DNA of 64,000 nucleotides from Rhizobium sp. Root708 (GCF_001429725.1 NZ_LMHV01000042.1:308434-372433), one strand, 5' to 3'; positions 54,934-63,903 are shown, counted from the stretch's first letter. Numbers and translations are program-made. Notes: a model not told the origin generated them from the letters alone.

Positions 54934-55943
54934 CAAAAGGACAGCACACGCTCGTCATTGCGGAGGCCGGCGTAAACCACAACGGCGATGTCGGGATCGC
55001 CCGTAGGCTTGTCGAAGCAGCGGCGGAAGCGGGCGCTGATCTGATCAAGTTCCAGACCTTCACAGCCAACAAGATTGTTACGGCCACCGCGCCCAAGGCC
55101 GAGTATCAGATGGCTGGCGGAGACGGTTCGTCGTCGCAGATCGCGATGCTGCGCCAATTGGAACTGTCGCCGGCGATGCACGAGGAGCTGGCGTCGTATT
55201 GTGCCGAATGTGGCATTGGCTTTTTCAGCACCGGATTCGATATCGAGAACATCGATTACCTTCTCGGTCTGGGACAACGTGTCATCAAGATACCCTCTGG
55301 CGAGATGACGAATCTTCCCTACCTGCGGCATGTAGGTTCGCTTGGTCTTGAAATCCTGATGTCGACTGGAATGTGTTCGCTTGGCGATATCGAGGCTGCA
55401 ATCGATGCCGTCGAAGCCGCTGGAACCTCCCGCAGCGAGATCACCGTGCTCCATTGCAATACCGAGTACCCGACGCCCTATTCCGACGTGAACCTGTTGG
55501 CCATGGCGAATATCGGGAAGGCGTTTGGCGTAAAGATCGGTTATTCCGACCATACGAACGGTATCGAGGTATCTGTGGCGGCTGTCGCTCTCGGCGCAAC
55601 CGTCATCGAGAAGCACTTTACTCTTGACCGGACGATGCCGGGCCCTGACCACGCAGCGAGCCTCGAGCCCGCACAGTTGAAGGCCATGATTTCCGCGATC
55701 CGGAATATCGAACAGGCGCTGGGTGACGGTATCAAGCGCCCCACAACGAGCGAACGGAAGAATATCCCGATTGCGCGGCGCTCGATCGTCGCTCAAAAGA
55801 CCATCAGGCAGGGCGACCTGTTCGACGCCGACAATATCGCAGCCAAGCGGCCGGGCACGGGGATTTCTCCCATGCGATGGGACGAGGTCGTCGGTCGCGT
55901 GGCCAAACGTGAATTCGCACCAGACGAGTTGATCGAACTGTGA
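54930..55943 (+). CDS. legI: Legionaminic acid synthase (NeuB family)
   Basis: 337 residues. VIAEAGVNHNGDVGIARRLV, IKFQTFTANKIVT, IKIPSGEMTNLPYL, LHCNTEYPTPY and VIEKHFTLDRTMPGPDHAAS are NeuB/LegI motifs, and a SAF domain follows (RSIVAQKTIRQGD). It condenses 2,4-diacetamido-2,4,6-trideoxymannose with PEP. A clear paralogue of pseI at 41928; the TEYPTPY and FTAN forms are those of NeuB/LegI. Overlaps the next gene as GTGA. Confidence 0.92.
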   Translation: MTKGQHTLVIAEAGVNHNGDVGIARRLVEAAAEAGADLIKFQTFTANKIVTATAPKAEYQMAGGDGSSSQIAMLRQLELSPAMHEELASYCAECGIGFFSTGFDIENIDYLLGLGQRVIKIPSGEMTNLPYLRHVGSLGLEILMSTGMCSLGDIEAAIDAVEAAGTSRSEITVLHCNTEYPTPYSDVNLLAMANIGKAFGVKIGYSDHTNGIEVSVAAVALGATVIEKHFTLDRTMPGPDHAASLEPAQLKAMISAIRNIEQALGDGIKRPTTSERKNIPIARRSIVAQKTIRQGDLFDADNIAAKRPGTGISPMRWDEVVGRVAKREFAPDELIEL

Positions 55944-57115
55944 AAAAAATCTGCGTCATAACGGGCTCGCGCGCCGAATTCGGACTGTTGCGCTTGTTGA
56001 TGCAAGCCATTCAGCAATCGCCGGTCATGACCCTGCAGGTCGTTGCGACGGGCGCTCATCTGTCGCCCGAATTTGGTCTGACCTATCGCGAGATCGAAGC
56101 TGCCGGCTTTCACATCGACCGCAAGGTCGAGATGCTCCTAAGTTCCGACACCAGCGTTGGGGTGACAAAGTCGATAGGTCTCGGCGTTATAGGCTTCGCC
56201 GACGCCCTGCAGGATCTCGATCCCGACTTGGTCGTATTGTTGGGGGACCGGTACGAAATTCTCGGAGCCGCTACGGCGGCGATGATCGCACACAAGCCGA
56301 TCGCCCATCTGCACGGTGGTGAAAAGACGGAAGGCGCATTCGACGACGCCATCCGCCACGCGATCACCAAGATGTCCCATCTGCACTTTGTTGCCGCCGA
56401 GGAATATCGTCGTCGGGTCATTCAGCTCGGAGAAGACCCCGCGCGTGTCCATCTCGTCGGTGCGCTCGGCATCGACAGCCTCATGCAAATGACTCTGATG
56501 AGCCTGCCTGAACTGGAGGAGAGCCTCGACTTCCGGTTGGGGAACCGCAATCTGCTGGTGACGTTTCACCCCGAAACCTTGCTGCCGGGCCTCGCGGAGC
56601 GGCACACGAAAGAGCTTCTTGATGCTCTTGGCAGCCTTGAGGACACCAACATCGTCTTCACCCTGCCAAATGCTGATACGGAAGGCAGGAAGGTCACGTC
56701 GATGATCGAGGCCTTCGCCGCCGAGCATTCCAACGCGCGTGCCTACACGTCTCTCGGGCAACTGCGCTACCTATCGCTGGTGGCCGCCGTCGATGTCGTC
56801 GTCGGTAATTCGTCGAGCGGTATCATCGAGGTGCCGAGCCTCAAAAAACCGACGGTCAATATCGGCGAGCGTCAAAAGGGTCGTATCCGGGCCGCAAGCG
56901 TCATCGATTGCGAGCCAAGGCGGGACGATATTCTACGGGCAATCGCGGCAACCTATGACGCGGACTACCGCAAGAAACTCGAGAACAATGTGAACCCCTA
57001 TGGTTCCGGCGGCGCGAGCGGCGCCATAGCGAATATTATCGAAAGCTGCGATCTTTCCGCACTGATCCGGAAGCAGTTTTACGATCTGGATTGGACTGGG
57101 AGCGCGGTCGAATGA
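55940..57115 (+). CDS. legG: Hydrolysing UDP/GDP-diNAcBac 2-epimerase (LegG/NeuC)
   Basis: 391 residues. ICVITGSRAEFGLLRLLMQA, LGDRYEILGAATAAM, HLHGGEKTEGAFDDAIRHAI and VGNSSSGIIEVPSL are diagnostic of the NeuC/LegG hydrolysing 2-epimerases. It produces the free trideoxymannose that LegI uses. Starts with GTG overlapping legI and ends overlapping the next start as ATGA. Confidence 0.92.
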   Translation: MKKICVITGSRAEFGLLRLLMQAIQQSPVMTLQVVATGAHLSPEFGLTYREIEAAGFHIDRKVEMLLSSDTSVGVTKSIGLGVIGFADALQDLDPDLVVLLGDRYEILGAATAAMIAHKPIAHLHGGEKTEGAFDDAIRHAITKMSHLHFVAAEEYRRRVIQLGEDPARVHLVGALGIDSLMQMTLMSLPELEESLDFRLGNRNLLVTFHPETLLPGLAERHTKELLDALGSLEDTNIVFTLPNADTEGRKVTSMIEAFAAEHSNARAYTSLGQLRYLSLVAAVDVVVGNSSSGIIEVPSLKKPTVNIGERQKGRIRAASVIDCEPRRDDILRAIAATYDADYRKKLENNVNPYGSGGASGAIANIIESCDLSALIRKQFYDLDWTGSAVE

Positions 57116-58164
57116 GTGATTCTCAAATCTGGCGCAAAGCGTCCCTGAAGCTTGACGCGACCATCAAGGACGCGATCCAGAACCTGGACGCGGTTGCGAT
57201 CAAGATCGTGCTGGTGGTCAACGAAGACGGGCAGCTAGAAGGTACCGTCTCGGACGGCGATATAAGGCGCGGCTTGCTCCGCGGTCTGACGATGGACAGT
57301 TCGATCTCGAACATCGTACATCGCGACGCTTTCGTCGTTCCGCCTGAGCTTGGCCGCGAGACCGTGCTGCAGCTGATGAACCTGAACAAGGTCCAGCAGA
57401 TCCCGATTGTTGACAAGGCACAAAGGGTCGTCGGGATCCATCTTTGGGACGAGATTACAGCGCCTGCCGAGCGGTCAAACCTCATGGTCATCATGGCGGG
57501 GGGCAGAGGTACGCGGCTGATGCCGCATACGGAGAACTGCCCAAAGCCCATGGTTGAAATCGCGGGCAAGCCGATGATGGAGCATATCATCGAGCGGGCC
57601 AAATCGGAAGGTTTTCGCAACTTTCTGGTGTCGATCCATCACCTCGGCAACATGATCGTGGACTACTTTGGCGATGGCGCAGCATGGGGTGTAAACATCG
57701 CCTACCTCCGGGAAGACCAGCCGCTCGGCACCGCAGGCGCTTTATCGCTGATCGATCCGCGCCCCACTGAGCCATTTATAGTTACGAACGGTGATGTAAT
57801 AAGCGATATAAGGTACGGAGAAGTACTTGAATTTCATGTAAAGCATCAGGCCGCGGGAACAATGGCCGTGCGACTCTATGAATGGCAGCACCCATTTGGC
57901 GTCGTACACACGGACGGAATCAATATTGTTGGCTTTGCGGAGAAACCGGTTACCCGGAATCACATCAATGCGGGCGTTTACGCCTTTAATCCCGCAGTAA
58001 TTGAAAGTCTTGTATTGGGCGAGCAGTGTGATATGCCGACTTTATTTGAAAGATTACAGTCGCAGTCGATCCGTACGGTAGCTTATCCAATGCACGAGCC
58101 TTGGCTGGACGTCGGGAGACCTGCCGACCTGGCGTCTGCGAACAGCTCGATAAAAAGGCATTGA
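57112..58164 (+). CDS. ptmE: CBS-domain nucleotidyltransferase, PtmE-type GlcN-1-P guanylyltransferase
   Basis: 350 residues. Two CBS domains (residues ~10-120; GTVSDGDIRRGLLRG, QQIPIVDKAQRVVG) precede a sugar-1-phosphate nucleotidyltransferase with MAGGRGTRLMPHTENCPKPM, LGTAGALSLID and FIVTNGDVISDI. This is the architecture of Campylobacter PtmE, which makes GDP-glucosamine for legionaminic acid. From about 57770 the codons become clearly A/T-richer (ATA, TTA, AGA appear), unlike the first half. The ATG at 57112 overlaps legG; ORF extension upstream is not needed. Confidence 0.87.
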   Translation: MSDSQIWRKASLKLDATIKDAIQNLDAVAIKIVLVVNEDGQLEGTVSDGDIRRGLLRGLTMDSSISNIVHRDAFVVPPELGRETVLQLMNLNKVQQIPIVDKAQRVVGIHLWDEITAPAERSNLMVIMAGGRGTRLMPHTENCPKPMVEIAGKPMMEHIIERAKSEGFRNFLVSIHHLGNMIVDYFGDGAAWGVNIAYLREDQPLGTAGALSLIDPRPTEPFIVTNGDVISDIRYGEVLEFHVKHQAAGTMAVRLYEWQHPFGVVHTDGINIVGFAEKPVTRNHINAGVYAFNPAVIESLVLGEQCDMPTLFERLQSQSIRTVAYPMHEPWLDVGRPADLASANSSIKRH

Positions 58165-58170
58165 AGAAAC

Positions 58171-59325
58171 ATGAAGAGAGACGTGCAGAAACAATACAAC
58201 CTACCGTCCGATATTAAGTTCTGCGCCAACTGCACCGTCTCAAATCAGCGCCCACGCATCACCTTCGACGAGAAGGGTGTTTGCTCCGCCTGCAACTATG
58301 CGAATTTCAAACGACACGGAATTAATTGGGAAGAGCGCGACAAGGAACTCGCTGCCCTTTGTGACCGACATCGCAAGAACAATGGTGAGTACGACGTCAT
58401 CGTTCCCTGCAGCGGTGGCAAGGATGGCAGCTTCGTTGCGCATCAGCTCAAGTACAAGTACGGGATGAATCCGCTTGCCGTAACATGGGCGCCTCTGAAC
58501 CCGACAGCAATCGGCCGCCAGAACCTCGATGCCTTCATCGCATCCGGCTTTAACCACATCCTGGGAACGCCAAATCCTGTTGTCACCCGTAAGCTGACCA
58601 GCCTGTCGTTCAAGCATCTTGGCGATCCTTTCCAGCCATTCATCTATGGCCAGACGAACTACCCGCTCCACATGGCCGTGAAGCACAATGTCCAGCTCAT
58701 CATGTATGGTGAGAATGGCGAAGTCGAATACGGCGGCGATATGAAAAACGCGTTCAAGCCGACGCGCGATATCGCCGACCACGACAAGCACTATTTCTCG
58801 GGTCTCCCGCCGCAATTCTGGGCCGAGCACGGCGTATCCCTCGCCGATCTTTATCAGTTCATGGCGCCGAGATACGACGACATCAAGAAGAACGAGACCG
58901 AGATCCACTTCTTCGGTTACTACAAGTTCTGGGACCCGCAGGAGAACTACTACTACTGCCTCGAGCATACGGGCTTCACGCCGAACACCGAGCGATCGGA
59001 AGGAACCTACTCGAAGTATGCAAGCCTCGACGACAAGATCGACGGCTTCCACTACTACCTTGCGGTTATCAAATTCGGCATCGGCCGCGCCACGTCTGAC
59101 ACGGCGCACGAGATTCGCGACGGCAAGATCACGCGGGAAGAGGGCATCGCGCTGGTCAAGCGCTACGACCACGAATTCCCGAGCAGACACTACAAGGAAT
59201 TCCTCGAATACTGCGACATCAACGAGGACGATTTCCACGAAGTAATCGATTCATGGCGAGCTGATCATATCTGGACGAAGGAAGGCAATGATTGGCGGTT
59301 GCGCAAACCGATCTGGGGAGAGTGA
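58171..59325 (+). CDS. N-acetyl sugar amidotransferase (PseA/WbpG/LegA-like)
   Basis: 384 residues. An N-terminal zinc-like region (FCANCTVSNQRPRITFD, then CSAC) is followed by the PP-loop ATP site VIPCSGGKDGSFVAHQL, and NVQLIMYGENGEVEYGGD. It activates an acetamido carbonyl with ATP so that ammonia forms an acetamidino group, as PseA/WbpG do on nonulosonic acids and related sugars. The HisF-like and HisH-like genes that follow would deliver the ammonia. Six bases after ptmE. Confidence 0.9.
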   Translation: MKRDVQKQYNLPSDIKFCANCTVSNQRPRITFDEKGVCSACNYANFKRHGINWEERDKELAALCDRHRKNNGEYDVIVPCSGGKDGSFVAHQLKYKYGMNPLAVTWAPLNPTAIGRQNLDAFIASGFNHILGTPNPVVTRKLTSLSFKHLGDPFQPFIYGQTNYPLHMAVKHNVQLIMYGENGEVEYGGDMKNAFKPTRDIADHDKHYFSGLPPQFWAEHGVSLADLYQFMAPRYDDIKKNETEIHFFGYYKFWDPQENYYYCLEHTGFTPNTERSEGTYSKYASLDDKIDGFHYYLAVIKFGIGRATSDTAHEIRDGKITREEGIALVKRYDHEFPSRHYKEFLEYCDINEDDFHEVIDSWRADHIWTKEGNDWRLRKPIWGE

Positions 59326-59348
59326 GACAGCCCTGGGAAAGTGTTGCC

Positions 59349-60119
59349 ATGACCAATGTTCGTTTGATAGCCCGGCTCGACGTCAAGGGGCCGAACCTTA
59401 TCAAGGGTGTGCACCTTGAAGGGCTTCGCGTCGTGGGAGACCCTGGCAAGTTCGCGAAAAAATACTATGACCAGGGCGCTGACGAGATCATCTACATGGA
59501 TATCGTCGCAAGCCTCTATGGCCGCAGCAATCTCGTCGACATTGTCCGGAAGACCACGGAGGACGTGTTCATTCCGGTCACGGTCGGGGGAGGCATCCGT
59601 ACTGTGGACGACGTCCAGGAACTGCTTGATAGCGGTGCCGACAAAGTTGCGATCAATACCGCGGCGGTCAATGCGCCTGAATTGATCACTCGCGTTTCCG
59701 AGCGCTTCGGCTCGCAATGCATGGTGTTGTCGATCGAAGCCAAGCGGCAGCCTGACGGAAGCTGGAAGGCGTATACGGACAACGGTCGCGAAAGAACCTA
59801 TCTTGATGTTGTTGAATGGGCGCAGCGCGGCGTCGAGCTCGGAGCAGGCGAGATATTGCTGACGTCGATCGACCGCGAGGGTACCCGCAAGGGGTATGAT
59901 ATCGAATTGACTGCGAAGGTGACGCAGGCGGTGAACATTCCCGTTATTGCAAGCGGTGGTATGGGCAGTATCGATCATCTGGTTTCTGCCGTAAGGGACG
60001 CAAGAGCGGATGGTGTCGCCATGGCCGATGTTCTGCACTACGGGCGCTTGCACCTGGATGACATCAGAGCGAGCGCCGATCGCGTCGGCATAAAGGTGAG
60101 AAAACATGCCAGCGAATGA
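59349..60119 (+). CDS. HisF-like cyclase subunit of the amidotransferase (HisF2 type)
   Basis: About 256 residues, (beta/alpha)8 barrel. LIARLDVKGPNLIKGVHLEG and ILLTSIDREGTRKGYDIEL carry the two acidic residues of HisF; VPVTVGGGIRTVDD-like and IASGGMGSIDH form phosphate loops. Placement with PseA-like and HisH-like genes, and absence of other his genes, indicate a dedicated copy for acetamidino formation. The ATG at 59349 is preferred; the open frame extends to 59292. Overlaps the next gene by 14 bases. Confidence 0.88.
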   Translation: MTNVRLIARLDVKGPNLIKGVHLEGLRVVGDPGKFAKKYYDQGADEIIYMDIVASLYGRSNLVDIVRKTTEDVFIPVTVGGGIRTVDDVQELLDSGADKVAINTAAVNAPELITRVSERFGSQCMVLSIEAKRQPDGSWKAYTDNGRERTYLDVVEWAQRGVELGAGEILLTSIDREGTRKGYDIELTAKVTQAVNIPVIASGGMGSIDHLVSAVRDARADGVAMADVLHYGRLHLDDIRASADRVGIKVRKHASE

Positions 60120-60753
60120 GGTTGTGGTGGTCAACTACGGCGCTGGCAACATCCGCAGCGTCGCGCGCGCGCTGGAACATTCCGGTGCAGTCGCGAGGAT
60201 CACAGCTGATCCGGACGTTGTCGCAACGGCGGGTAGGATCTTGCTTCCTGGCGTCGGTGCTTTTCCGAAGGCCATGCGTGAACTGTCCCAGCTTGGACTG
60301 GACGATGCATTGCGGCAATCGGTGGCCAAAGGTAATCTGCTGCTTGGCATATGCTTGGGTATGCAAATGTTGTTTGAGTCGAGCGACGAGTTTGAAGTAA
60401 CCTCTGGTCTTGGCTTTATCCCGGGGAATGTCTCGCTGATACCATCCGAGGGAGACGCAGGCGTATTGCGTAAGGTGCCGCATATTGGCTGGAACGAATT
60501 GGTGCCGGCAGCGGGACGAAATTCTTGGGGCAACAGCTTGCTGCGGCGGATACCCACTGGATCGCCGGTCTATTTCGTCCATTCCTTCATGGCCAATCCT
60601 ACTTCGGCGGCCGATCGTATCGCTGACGGCATTGCCGCCAATTTGCCGGTCACAGCCGTAGTCCAGCGCGATAACGTGTTCGGATGTCAGTTTCATCCGG
60701 AAAAGAGCGGAGTGACGGGCCTGAGGATACTTGAAGAGTTTCTGTCGAAATGA
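60106..60753 (+). CDS. HisH-like glutamine amidotransferase subunit (HisH2 type)
   Basis: 215 residues, class I glutamine amidotransferase. VNYGAGNIRSVARALEHSG at the N-terminus, the nucleophile Cys in GICLGMQMLFESSDEF, and the His/Glu pair in CQFHPEKSGVTG are intact. It releases ammonia from glutamine for the HisF-like and PseA-like partners. Stop overlaps the next start as ATGA. Confidence 0.9.
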   Translation: MPANEVVVVNYGAGNIRSVARALEHSGAVARITADPDVVATAGRILLPGVGAFPKAMRELSQLGLDDALRQSVAKGNLLLGICLGMQMLFESSDEFEVTSGLGFIPGNVSLIPSEGDAGVLRKVPHIGWNELVPAAGRNSWGNSLLRRIPTGSPVYFVHSFMANPTSAADRIADGIAANLPVTAVVQRDNVFGCQFHPEKSGVTGLRILEEFLSK

Positions 60754-61457
60754 GCCTTCTTTTTTTGATCCCAGCCCGAGGCGGCTCTAAACGCGTTCCT
60801 GGAAAGAACATTCGCGAGCTCGGTGGCCAGCCGCTCATATCTTGGACGATTGACCTGGCAAAGCGCGTCGGCTTGTCAGCCGATGTCTTGGTGTCGACTG
60901 ATGATCCGGACATAGCTTCGATTGCGACCGAGGCGGGTGCATGGGTCCCGTGGCTGCGTCCGCAGCATTTGTCAACAGACACAGCAACCTCGCTTGAGGT
61001 GGCGCTGCACGCGCTCGATTTCTATGAATCGGAGCGTGGCCCGGTTGAGGCTGTCGTCCTTCTCCAGCCCACATCGCCTTTCCGCCAATTGTCGACGGTT
61101 TGTGAAGGCTTGCGACTTTTCCGTGATCTCGGTGAAAGACCGGTGGTTGGCGTTTCACCTGCGGCGACCCATCCTGCCTGGTGCTTTAGGATACAAGAAG
61201 GCAAGCTGATGCCTTATGCGGACGGCAAGGGCCTGTTGCAGCGCTCGCAGGATTTGCCACAAGTCTACGAGATCAGCGGTGCACTTTACATCATTTCGGC
61301 AATGCAATTGCGAGCCGAGAGAACATTTTTTCCGCATAATGCGGTTCCAGTAGTCAGTGACAGCGATGTCGAAAATCTTGATATTGATACGGAATGGGAC
61401 TGGCTATGTGCTGAAAAGGCTGTGGAGGCGGGGCTCGCCAAGTTCGGGGCGAGCTAG
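60750..61457 (+). CDS. legF: CMP-nonulosonic acid synthetase (NeuA/LegF type)
   Basis: 235 residues. FLIPARGGSKRVPGKNIREL is the CTP-binding P-loop, VLLQPTSPFRQLSTV and VENLDIDTEWDWLCAEKAVE are typical of acylneuraminate cytidylyltransferases. It activates legionaminic acid (or its amidino form) to the CMP sugar. Last gene of the overlapping Leg set. Confidence 0.88.
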   Translation: MSLLFLIPARGGSKRVPGKNIRELGGQPLISWTIDLAKRVGLSADVLVSTDDPDIASIATEAGAWVPWLRPQHLSTDTATSLEVALHALDFYESERGPVEAVVLLQPTSPFRQLSTVCEGLRLFRDLGERPVVGVSPAATHPAWCFRIQEGKLMPYADGKGLLQRSQDLPQVYEISGALYIISAMQLRAERTFFPHNAVPVVSDSDVENLDIDTEWDWLCAEKAVEAGLAKFGAS

Positions 61458-61748
61458 CGCCCTTCCGTAAGAGGGCCGTCAGTTTCCGCGGATTGTGTCC
61501 TTTGATTCAGCGCTGTTATTGGTGTAGAGGCGAGCGGTGACTTTTAGAATCTGTGCCGGGTCCGCGAATGCGACCGCGGCGGCATCTGTGATGCTGCTAG
61601 AAGGTCCGTTCTGCTCGCCGAATTTAACTGCCGTGTGTGATATCAGCGACGAGCCAACCTATATTCCTGGAACGGGAACCGGTATTTGAAATGAGTACTT
61701 GTTCGACATACCGGGCAGGTGACTGAGTGAGAATTCGTGAGGCTTGAG
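61458..61748. other. Spacer between Leg genes and gmd
   Basis: 291 bases. A 50-codon open frame (61537-61689, GTG start) has a protein-like composition but no recognised family. No clear terminator was seen; a promoter for gmd may lie here. Confidence 0.4.
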
Positions 61749-62852
61749 ATGGGCGATAAACCAAAGAACAACGGCAAGGTCGCGCTTGTCACCGGAATTA
61801 CCGGTCAGGACGGTGCATATCTTGCAGAACTTCTTCTGGCCAAAGGCTACACTGTGCATGGCATCAAGCGGCGCTCTTCGTCTTTTAATACCAATCGAAT
61901 TGAACATCTTTACGAGGACCCTCATGTCGAGGATCCGAGGTTCGTGCTTCATTTTGGGGACATGACGGATTCCACAAATTTGATCCGTGTTGTGCAGGAA
62001 ACGCAACCCGACGAGGTGTATAACCTCGCTGCTCAATCTCATGTTCAGGTCTCTTTTGAAACACCTGAGTACACCGCAAACGCGGATGGCACTGGCACAC
62101 TGCGCCTCTTGGAAGCCATTCGGCTTCTGGGTCTTACGGACAAAACGCGCTTCTACCAAGCTTCAACGTCGGAACTTTATGGCAAGGTGCAAGAAGTTCC
62201 ACAAAGCGAGACAACGCCCTTTTATCCTCGTTCCCCCTACGCAGTGGCAAAGCTATACGCGTATTGGATAGTGGTAAATTACCGCGAGGCGTATGGGATG
62301 CATGCCTCTAATGGTATCCTCTTCAATCACGAGAGCCCTATTCGCGGTGAGACCTTTGTTACCCGAAAAATCACCAGGGCAGTGGCAGCTATACATCTCG
62401 GCCTGCAGAAGCGGCTATATCTTGGGAATCTTGACGCAAAGCGCGACTGGGGACATGCGCGCGACTACGTACATGGAATGTGGCTCATGCTGCAGCAAAA
62501 TCAGCCTGGCGATTTCGTTCTTGCTACTGGCGAGACGAATACTGTCCGGAGCTTTGTCGAGAAAGCTTTCGCGAAGGTGGGGACTGAAATTGAATGGCGT
62601 GGTGAAGGTGTTGACGAGAAGGGCTTTGACAGGAAGTCACAACAGCTATTGGTAGAAGTCGATCCTCGCTACTTTAGGCCGACGGAGGTTGATCTTCTCA
62701 TTGGAGATCCGACGAAAGCGCGTGAGAAACTTGGGTGGAAACATGCAACAACGCTCGATCAGTTGGTCGATGAGATGGTTGCTGAGGACCTGAAGGTAAT
62801 GTCCCGTGATGCTCCCGCATTCGGCGCAATCAAGAGTTCTGGCCATGCATGA
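61749..62852 (+). CDS. gmd: GDP-mannose 4,6-dehydratase
   Basis: 367 residues. VALVTGITGQDGAYLAELLL, HLYEDPHVEDPRFVLHFGDM, FYQASTSELYGKVQEVPQSE and SPYAVAKLYAYWIVVNYREA are Gmd signatures, and NHESPIRGETFVTRKI closes the site. It makes GDP-4-keto-6-deoxymannose. The frame begins with GTG at 61737, but GAGG six bases before the ATG at 61749 supports the later start. Base composition is A/T-richer than the Leg genes. Confidence 0.95.
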   Translation: MGDKPKNNGKVALVTGITGQDGAYLAELLLAKGYTVHGIKRRSSSFNTNRIEHLYEDPHVEDPRFVLHFGDMTDSTNLIRVVQETQPDEVYNLAAQSHVQVSFETPEYTANADGTGTLRLLEAIRLLGLTDKTRFYQASTSELYGKVQEVPQSETTPFYPRSPYAVAKLYAYWIVVNYREAYGMHASNGILFNHESPIRGETFVTRKITRAVAAIHLGLQKRLYLGNLDAKRDWGHARDYVHGMWLMLQQNQPGDFVLATGETNTVRSFVEKAFAKVGTEIEWRGEGVDEKGFDRKSQQLLVEVDPRYFRPTEVDLLIGDPTKAREKLGWKHATTLDQLVDEMVAEDLKVMSRDAPAFGAIKSSGHA

Positions 62853-63816
62853 TGTCAACTACTCGCTGCGTGGGAAGAGGGTTTATGTTGCAGGACACCG
62901 TGGAATGGTGGGTTCTGCTATCGTACGGCGCCTTGAAGCTGAGGATTGCGACATTCTAACGGTCGATCGCGCGCAGGTAGATCTGAGGCGGCAGGATCAG
63001 GTTGAAAATTGGATGTCGGAAATGCAACCCGACGCGGTCTTTGTAGCTGCCGCGAAGGTCGGCGGGATACTTGCCAACTCTGAATATCCGGCCGATTTTC
63101 TTTACGACAATCTGGCTTTGGAGATGAACCTCATAAATGCGGCGCATCGCGTCGGCGTTGAGAAGTTGTTGTTTCTCGGATCGTCATGCATCTATCCCAA
63201 ATTTTCCGATCAACCAATAGTTGAAGATGCACTTTTGACTGGCGCTCTTGAAGAGACCAACGAATGGTACGCAATTGCTAAAATTGCCGGGATAAAATTG
63301 TGTCAGGCGTACCGCAGGCAGCACGGCCGAGATTTCATCGCCGCCATGCCCACCAATCTCTACGGACCAGGCGACAATTTCGACCTGAAATCAAGCCACG
63401 TTATGCCGGCACTGATTCGCAAAGCCCACGATGCCAAGCTCAAAGGCTTGGAAAATATTACGATATGGGGAAGCGGGGCTCCTCGTAGGGAGTTTCTCCA
63501 TGTAGACGACTGCGCCGACGCCTGTCTTCATCTGATGAAGAATTATTCGGGTGAGCAGCATGTCAATATAGGTTTCGGCTCGGAACTGACGATTTTGGAA
63601 TTGACGAAGCTTATCTGCAGAATCGTGGGCTTCGAAGGCGGAATTGAACACGATTTATCAAAACCGGATGGTACGCCAAGTAAACTTATGTCGAGCGCAA
63701 AACTCCGTAGTCTCGGTTGGGCTCCGAGTATTGGCCTACCAGAAGGCATAGCCAGTACTTACAATGATTTTTTGCAGGGTCGTTTCACCGAGCGTACCAA
63801 GCAAAGCTCGGGGTGA
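62845..63816 (+). CDS. fcl: GDP-L-fucose synthase
   Basis: 323 residues. VYVAGHRGMVGSAIVRRLEA, LGSSCIYPKFSDQPIVEDAL and YAIAKIAGIKLCQAYRRQ are GDP-4-keto-6-deoxymannose 3,5-epimerase/4-reductase motifs. It completes GDP-L-fucose. The ATG at 62845 overlaps the gmd stop by 8 bases. Confidence 0.95.
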   Translation: MHDVNYSLRGKRVYVAGHRGMVGSAIVRRLEAEDCDILTVDRAQVDLRRQDQVENWMSEMQPDAVFVAAAKVGGILANSEYPADFLYDNLALEMNLINAAHRVGVEKLLFLGSSCIYPKFSDQPIVEDALLTGALEETNEWYAIAKIAGIKLCQAYRRQHGRDFIAAMPTNLYGPGDNFDLKSSHVMPALIRKAHDAKLKGLENITIWGSGAPRREFLHVDDCADACLHLMKNYSGEQHVNIGFGSELTILELTKLICRIVGFEGGIEHDLSKPDGTPSKLMSSAKLRSLGWAPSIGLPEGIASTYNDFLQGRFTERTKQSSG

Positions 63817-63903
63817 GAAAATAAAATATTTAACTTTGTCAACTTTAGCAAGGACACAAAATTAATGCTAAAGTCCAAGCGCCCTAGTTTTCTCTGTTCC
63901 ATT

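Noticed and set aside
58240..59238. Minus-strand open frame opposite the PseA-like gene
   Set aside because: Antisense to a gene with a PP-loop and cysteine motifs; composition is repetitive (Val, Leu, Arg, Asp).
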